From NCBI GenBank assembly GCA_947379685.1, contig CANCOG010000227.1, positions 1 through 7,738 of the forward strand: a DNA stretch of 7,738 nucleotides, given 5' to 3'. The notes under the pieces were generated by a model that was given only the letters and a program-made list of their open reading frames with translations, ran no database searches and had not been told where the DNA came from. The stretch is from Flavipsychrobacter stenotrophus (GTDB lineage Bacteria; Bacteroidota; Bacteroidia; Chitinophagales; Chitinophagaceae). Positions 5,707 through 7,738 of the stretch are shown here, piece after piece. The stretch's first letter is position 1; every line of letters begins with the position of its first letter. Position numbers and translations under genes: made by a program.

Positions 5707-6675
5707 TCAAAACCCAAATGCGATCTGAATACCTCCATATGTATGCATTTTCTGCTCATGGAATTCACGGCTGCGAACCGATTGGAAATACTCCAGGTAA
5801 AAGCGTTGATACACAACTACAAACCCGAAGCGGTTCTGAAAAACAACCCTGTTCAAGTCTCCGGCACCGATGGTATACGGGCTGGAGCGATTAAATAAGC
5901 CGCCTTGCAACGTTGCATCATAGCCCACGAAACTAAACTCTGGGTGCTCGTAAGCATAAATCCTGAATTTGTTTTTGGTTGCCCACTCATTGCCAAATGG
6001 TGAATCAAAATAGCCCATAAGTAGAGTTACACCCACACTCGCTTTATCGCTGAGCGTTCCCAATCTCGCCATTCCCTCTGCTAAAAGTGAAAAAGATTTT
6101 CCCAGGCCAATCAGCTGTTGCTCAAAATCAACTTCATAATTGATGATCGCATCATCGTGGATCTGGTTCGCCCATCCATGGGGCGTTACATTGTTCAAAG
6201 CGCGATGAATCGATATCTGCATCTCTTTGGCACCTGCAGCGCCCCCCACCACACCGGTGCTCAGGGCGGAAGAGAGTCGCCTTTTGTGTGTTGCGTCTAT
6301 AGATATCTGGAAAGTTTTCAGGTAAAGAGCTGCGGCAAATGGTCTGTCCCCATGCAGGATGGTATCGCTGCCAATACTCGAGGGTGTATAGCCATTGTGT
6401 TCAATACCGATTCCGTAACGGGTGTTGCCGGAATTTAGATGAACCAGTAGCTTGCTCAAAGGAAAACGATGCATGGCAGGGCTAACCATTTCCAGGTGAA
6501 TACCTTGTGTATAGTATTCATCAGTTGCCGCAAAAAAATCATTTTCATAATTCAGCCTGAAATAGCTGTCAGCATTTATGTTTTTATAAGAAAGCAGGTT
6601 ATTGATCTCCTGTCCCCGGGTGATGTTAATACAAGTAATAAAAATGAGGAATATTAATATTGAGCGAACTGGCAT
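5707..6675 (-). CDS. LpxR-family outer membrane lipid A deacylase homologue (DUF2219)
   Basis: LpxR proteins are outer-membrane beta-barrels that remove the 3'-acyloxyacyl chain of lipid A in a calcium-dependent way. This 322-residue protein has a signal peptide (hydrophobic ILIFLIFITCINI, likely cut before Gln22), the family N-D motif at N45-D46 followed by DEYYTQG (52-58), the DRPFAAALYL strand (110-119), a helix carrying His157 (KEMQISIH) that lines up with the catalytic His122 of the Salmonella enzyme, and GWxNQ at 167-171. It ends in FGF, the aromatic C-terminus expected of an outer-membrane barrel. The key residues appear intact, so activity is plausible; substrate in this organism is inferred. 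The family is also widespread as DUF2219 proteins of unproven function. The start is set by the signal peptide and by the TAnnTTTG just upstream. It lies 76 bases downstream of the DinB-like gene on the same strand but probably has its own promoter. Confidence 0.88.
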   Translation of the reverse strand: MPVRSILIFLIFITCINITRGQEINNLLSYKNINADSYFRLNYENDFFAATDEYYTQGIHLEMVSPAMHRFPLSKLLVHLNSGNTRYGIGIEHNGYTPSSIGSDTILHGDRPFAAALYLKTFQISIDATHKRRLSSALSTGVVGGAAGAKEMQISIHRALNNVTPHGWANQIHDDAIINYEVDFEQQLIGLGKSFSLLAEGMARLGTLSDKASVGVTLLMGYFDSPFGNEWATKNKFRIYAYEHPEFSFVGYDATLQGGLFNRSSPYTIGAGDLNRVVFQNRFGFVVVYQRFYLEYFQSVRSREFHEQKMHTYGGIQIAFGF

Positions 6676-6682
6676 AATCTTT

Positions 6683-6690
6683 CAAAGATA
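6683..6690 (-). promoter_or_regulatory. Bacteroidota -7 promoter element for the lpxR-like gene
   Basis: Reads TATCTTTG on the minus strand, an exact TAnnTTTG match ending 7 bases before the ATG at 6675. It implies a leader of only a few bases and transcription independent of the upstream DinB-like gene. Confidence 0.4.
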
Positions 6691-6751
6691 TACGCATGCC
6701 TCGTTGTAAAAGTTTTTTTCAGCCGTACACAACCGAGATTAATATTTGACG

Positions 6752-7228
6752 TTAACTTACTCCTTCCTCAATCACTAGCTTCCTTATCAGCGCAATTTGC
6801 CCCAGGTGGTAATGGTAATGTTCAATTATACCTTGTATATTACGGTAATAGCTACCATATTTTTCATTTGCAAAATTCTCCCATAACTTTTCTTCGGGTA
6901 AATTTTCGACCATCTGAGCAAACTGCTCAGCATCGGCAAATGTTTTGTTCATCAACATTTCCCATTCCTGCGGCGTAGTTATTGAAGGCACATCGAAACT
7001 AAATTTATCATGCGCCGTCAACGGTTCCCCCCGTAAAACAGTTAACGCTGCAAGAACAAAATAATTGACATGATAAACAAGGGCGGCTATGGAATTGAAC
7101 GAGTGCACCTGTTTTGTGGCCTGCTGCCAGGTTAGGCCATCCAGGTTATCTTTAAGGTTGGACACCGTCCAGTTGCCTCCCCAAATAACCTGCCTGGTGT
7201 GTTTCGCTAACTGTTCGCTGAGGTTCAT
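6752..7228 (-). CDS. DinB-like superfamily protein, putative metal-dependent
   Basis: A 158-residue four-helix-bundle protein of the DinB/YfiT type, a fold found in bacillithiol- or mycothiol-dependent transferases and in many uncharacterised proteins. The three histidines expected to hold the metal are visible: H53 (LVYHVNYF, second helix) and H137/H141 in EHYHYHLGQIALIRK near the C-terminus, where the HxxxHxGQI pattern is the family hallmark. The length fits the family. Other features are TWQQATKQ near the N-terminus and an acidic middle section. There is no signal peptide, so it is cytoplasmic. The substrate is unknown; Bacteroidota members mostly remain unassigned, and some related proteins act in thiol transfer. 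It is the only ATG in a sensible place, with an upstream -7 element. Confidence 0.88.
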   Translation of the reverse strand: MNLSEQLAKHTRQVIWGGNWTVSNLKDNLDGLTWQQATKQVHSFNSIAALVYHVNYFVLAALTVLRGEPLTAHDKFSFDVPSITTPQEWEMLMNKTFADAEQFAQMVENLPEEKLWENFANEKYGSYYRNIQGIIEHYHYHLGQIALIRKLVIEEGVS

Positions 7229-7245
7229 GTGGTTGGTTTTGTAAT

Positions 7246-7253
7246 CAAATGTA
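7246..7253 (-). promoter_or_regulatory. Bacteroidota -7 promoter element for the DinB-like gene
   Basis: Reads TACATTTG on the minus strand, an exact TAnnTTTG match 17 bases upstream of the ATG at 7228, giving a leader of roughly a dozen bases. No -33 TTG was recognised. Confidence 0.4.
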
Positions 7254-7340
7254 GAAAATGAAGTTTGTCCGAGGCTTTTCTAGATGATTCTCTTAGTCGT
7301 TAGTTAAAATAATAATTTAAGAAAAATTTAAATTTGTATA

Positions 7341-7361
7341 TTGAGTAAGCCCGTTGCTCAA
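7341..7361 (-). terminator. Candidate terminator of the metzincin-like gene
   Basis: On the minus strand TTGAGCAA, loop CGGGC, TTACTCAA forms an eight-pair stem with one wobble or mismatch, 36 bases past the stop codon and followed by an AT-rich stretch without a clean T-run. The remainder of 7229-7397 is AT-rich and shows no gene. Confidence 0.4.
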
Positions 7362-7397
7362 AATTTTATTTGCGCAATTGGGTCAGCTTTTGTCTTT

Positions 7398-7738
7398 TCA
7401 CCGAGAAGATGAACTTGATCTTTGCTTAGCATATAATGATTTAGCTTTTTTCAATATTGCCCTTTCATAAGCAACAATGAATGCCTGTTGGTTACCCCTG
7501 TTATTTTCGTTTCTTTCGGCTACATTATTGTATCCTGGGTGCCAATAACCAATATTGTGTAAGCACTCGTGAGCCACTTTTGAGGCCCAAAAAGTCGGGT
7601 CCTGCCGTGCCTTCAGGCTATCAACATTAAAACCAATATTCAGATAACCGTGCGCGGGCGATAATCGGCTGAGTTGTTGGAAATTTCGATAATAAAAATT
7701 TATGTAAGCCCTGCCCCACCAAACATCATTGTCATAAG
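7398..7738 (-). CDS. Metzincin-type zinc metallopeptidase-like protein (C-terminal fragment)
   Basis: A minus-strand frame open from the right edge (first whole codon at 7736-7734) to a TGA at 7398-7400, giving the last 112 residues of a longer protein. Residues 56-66 read HECLHNIGYWH (7539-7571), a complete HExxHxxGxxH zinc-binding signature as in metzincins, with E57 as general base and His56, His60 and His66 as ligands. It is preceded by VWWGRAYINFYY and by GYLNIGFNVDSL, then DPTFWASKVA leading into the active-site helix, and followed by HPGYNN and a helix (QQAFIVAYERAI). The tail is basic and ends in a run of serines. There is no methionine after the motif, so the Met-turn that defines classic metzincins is not evident. 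The N-terminal part, any signal peptide and the exact family are outside the window. A zinc peptidase is the best reading; I cannot name the family. Confidence 0.75.
   Translation of the reverse strand, partial: YDNDVWWGRAYINFYYRNFQQLSRLSPAHGYLNIGFNVDSLKARQDPTFWASKVAHECLHNIGYWHPGYNNVAERNENNRGNQQAFIVAYERAILKKAKSLYAKQRSSSSSR

Noticed and set aside
5664..6657. Plus-strand frames opposite the lpxR-like gene (5664-5894, 6118-6438, 6469-6657)
   Set aside because: Antisense to a coherent outer-membrane protein with signal peptide and C-terminal Phe; they have no motifs of their own.
1..7738. A multi-gene defence, toxin-antitoxin or mobile system
   Set aside because: The ankyrin, DinB-like and metallopeptidase genes could each occur in such systems, but they differ in orientation, are separated by terminators and unrelated genes, and no nuclease, transposase, integrase or direct-repeat array was seen.

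Overview
The window looks like a piece of a Bacteroidota chromosome, plausibly of the Chitinophagaceae/Sphingobacteria type. The evidence is a moderate G+C content, start codons without clear Shine-Dalgarno sequences, secreted proteins whose signal peptides end just before Gln, and four start codons each preceded at short distance by TAnnTTTG, the -7 element of the Bacteroidota housekeeping sigma factor. This is an inference from sequence style; no rRNA or species marker is present. No mobile element, CRISPR array, tRNA or rRNA was seen.

Layout from left to right. (1) 1-1460 (+) is the 3' three-quarters of an M1 metallopeptidase of the leukotriene A4 hydrolase/aminopeptidase type, cut by the left edge. 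(2) 1482-2069 (-) is a membrane-anchored protein with two DUF3592-like units, convergent with the peptidase. (3) 2070-2375 has no confident gene; it holds a doubtful 87-codon minus-strand ORF and a perfect 8-bp hairpin. (4) 2376-3752 (+) is a secreted ankyrin-repeat protein. (5) A strong bidirectional terminator at 3787-3824 separates it from (6) a glycine-zipper, general-stress-type membrane protein at 3870-4364 (-). (7) 4480-4836 (+) is a small secreted proline-rich protein. (8) 4837-5028 is non-coding with an imperfect inverted repeat, and is followed by (9) recR at 5029-5649 (+). (10) A GC hairpin separates recR from an LpxR-family outer-membrane lipid A deacylase homologue at 5707-6675 (-). 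(11) A DinB-like putative metal-dependent protein lies at 6752-7228 (-). (12) 7398-7738 (-) is the C-terminal part of an unrecognised protein with a full metzincin-type zinc signature, HExxHxxGxxH, cut by the right edge.

The genes do not form an obvious single pathway. Orientation changes repeatedly, most genes appear to be single transcription units, and the mix (recombinational repair, envelope and secreted proteins, peptidases, stress proteins) reads as ordinary chromosome. I see no convincing multi-gene novel system. The items most worth a second look are the truncated metzincin-like protein, which has no methionine in its visible C-terminal region, the LpxR homologue, and the group of near-leaderless promoters.
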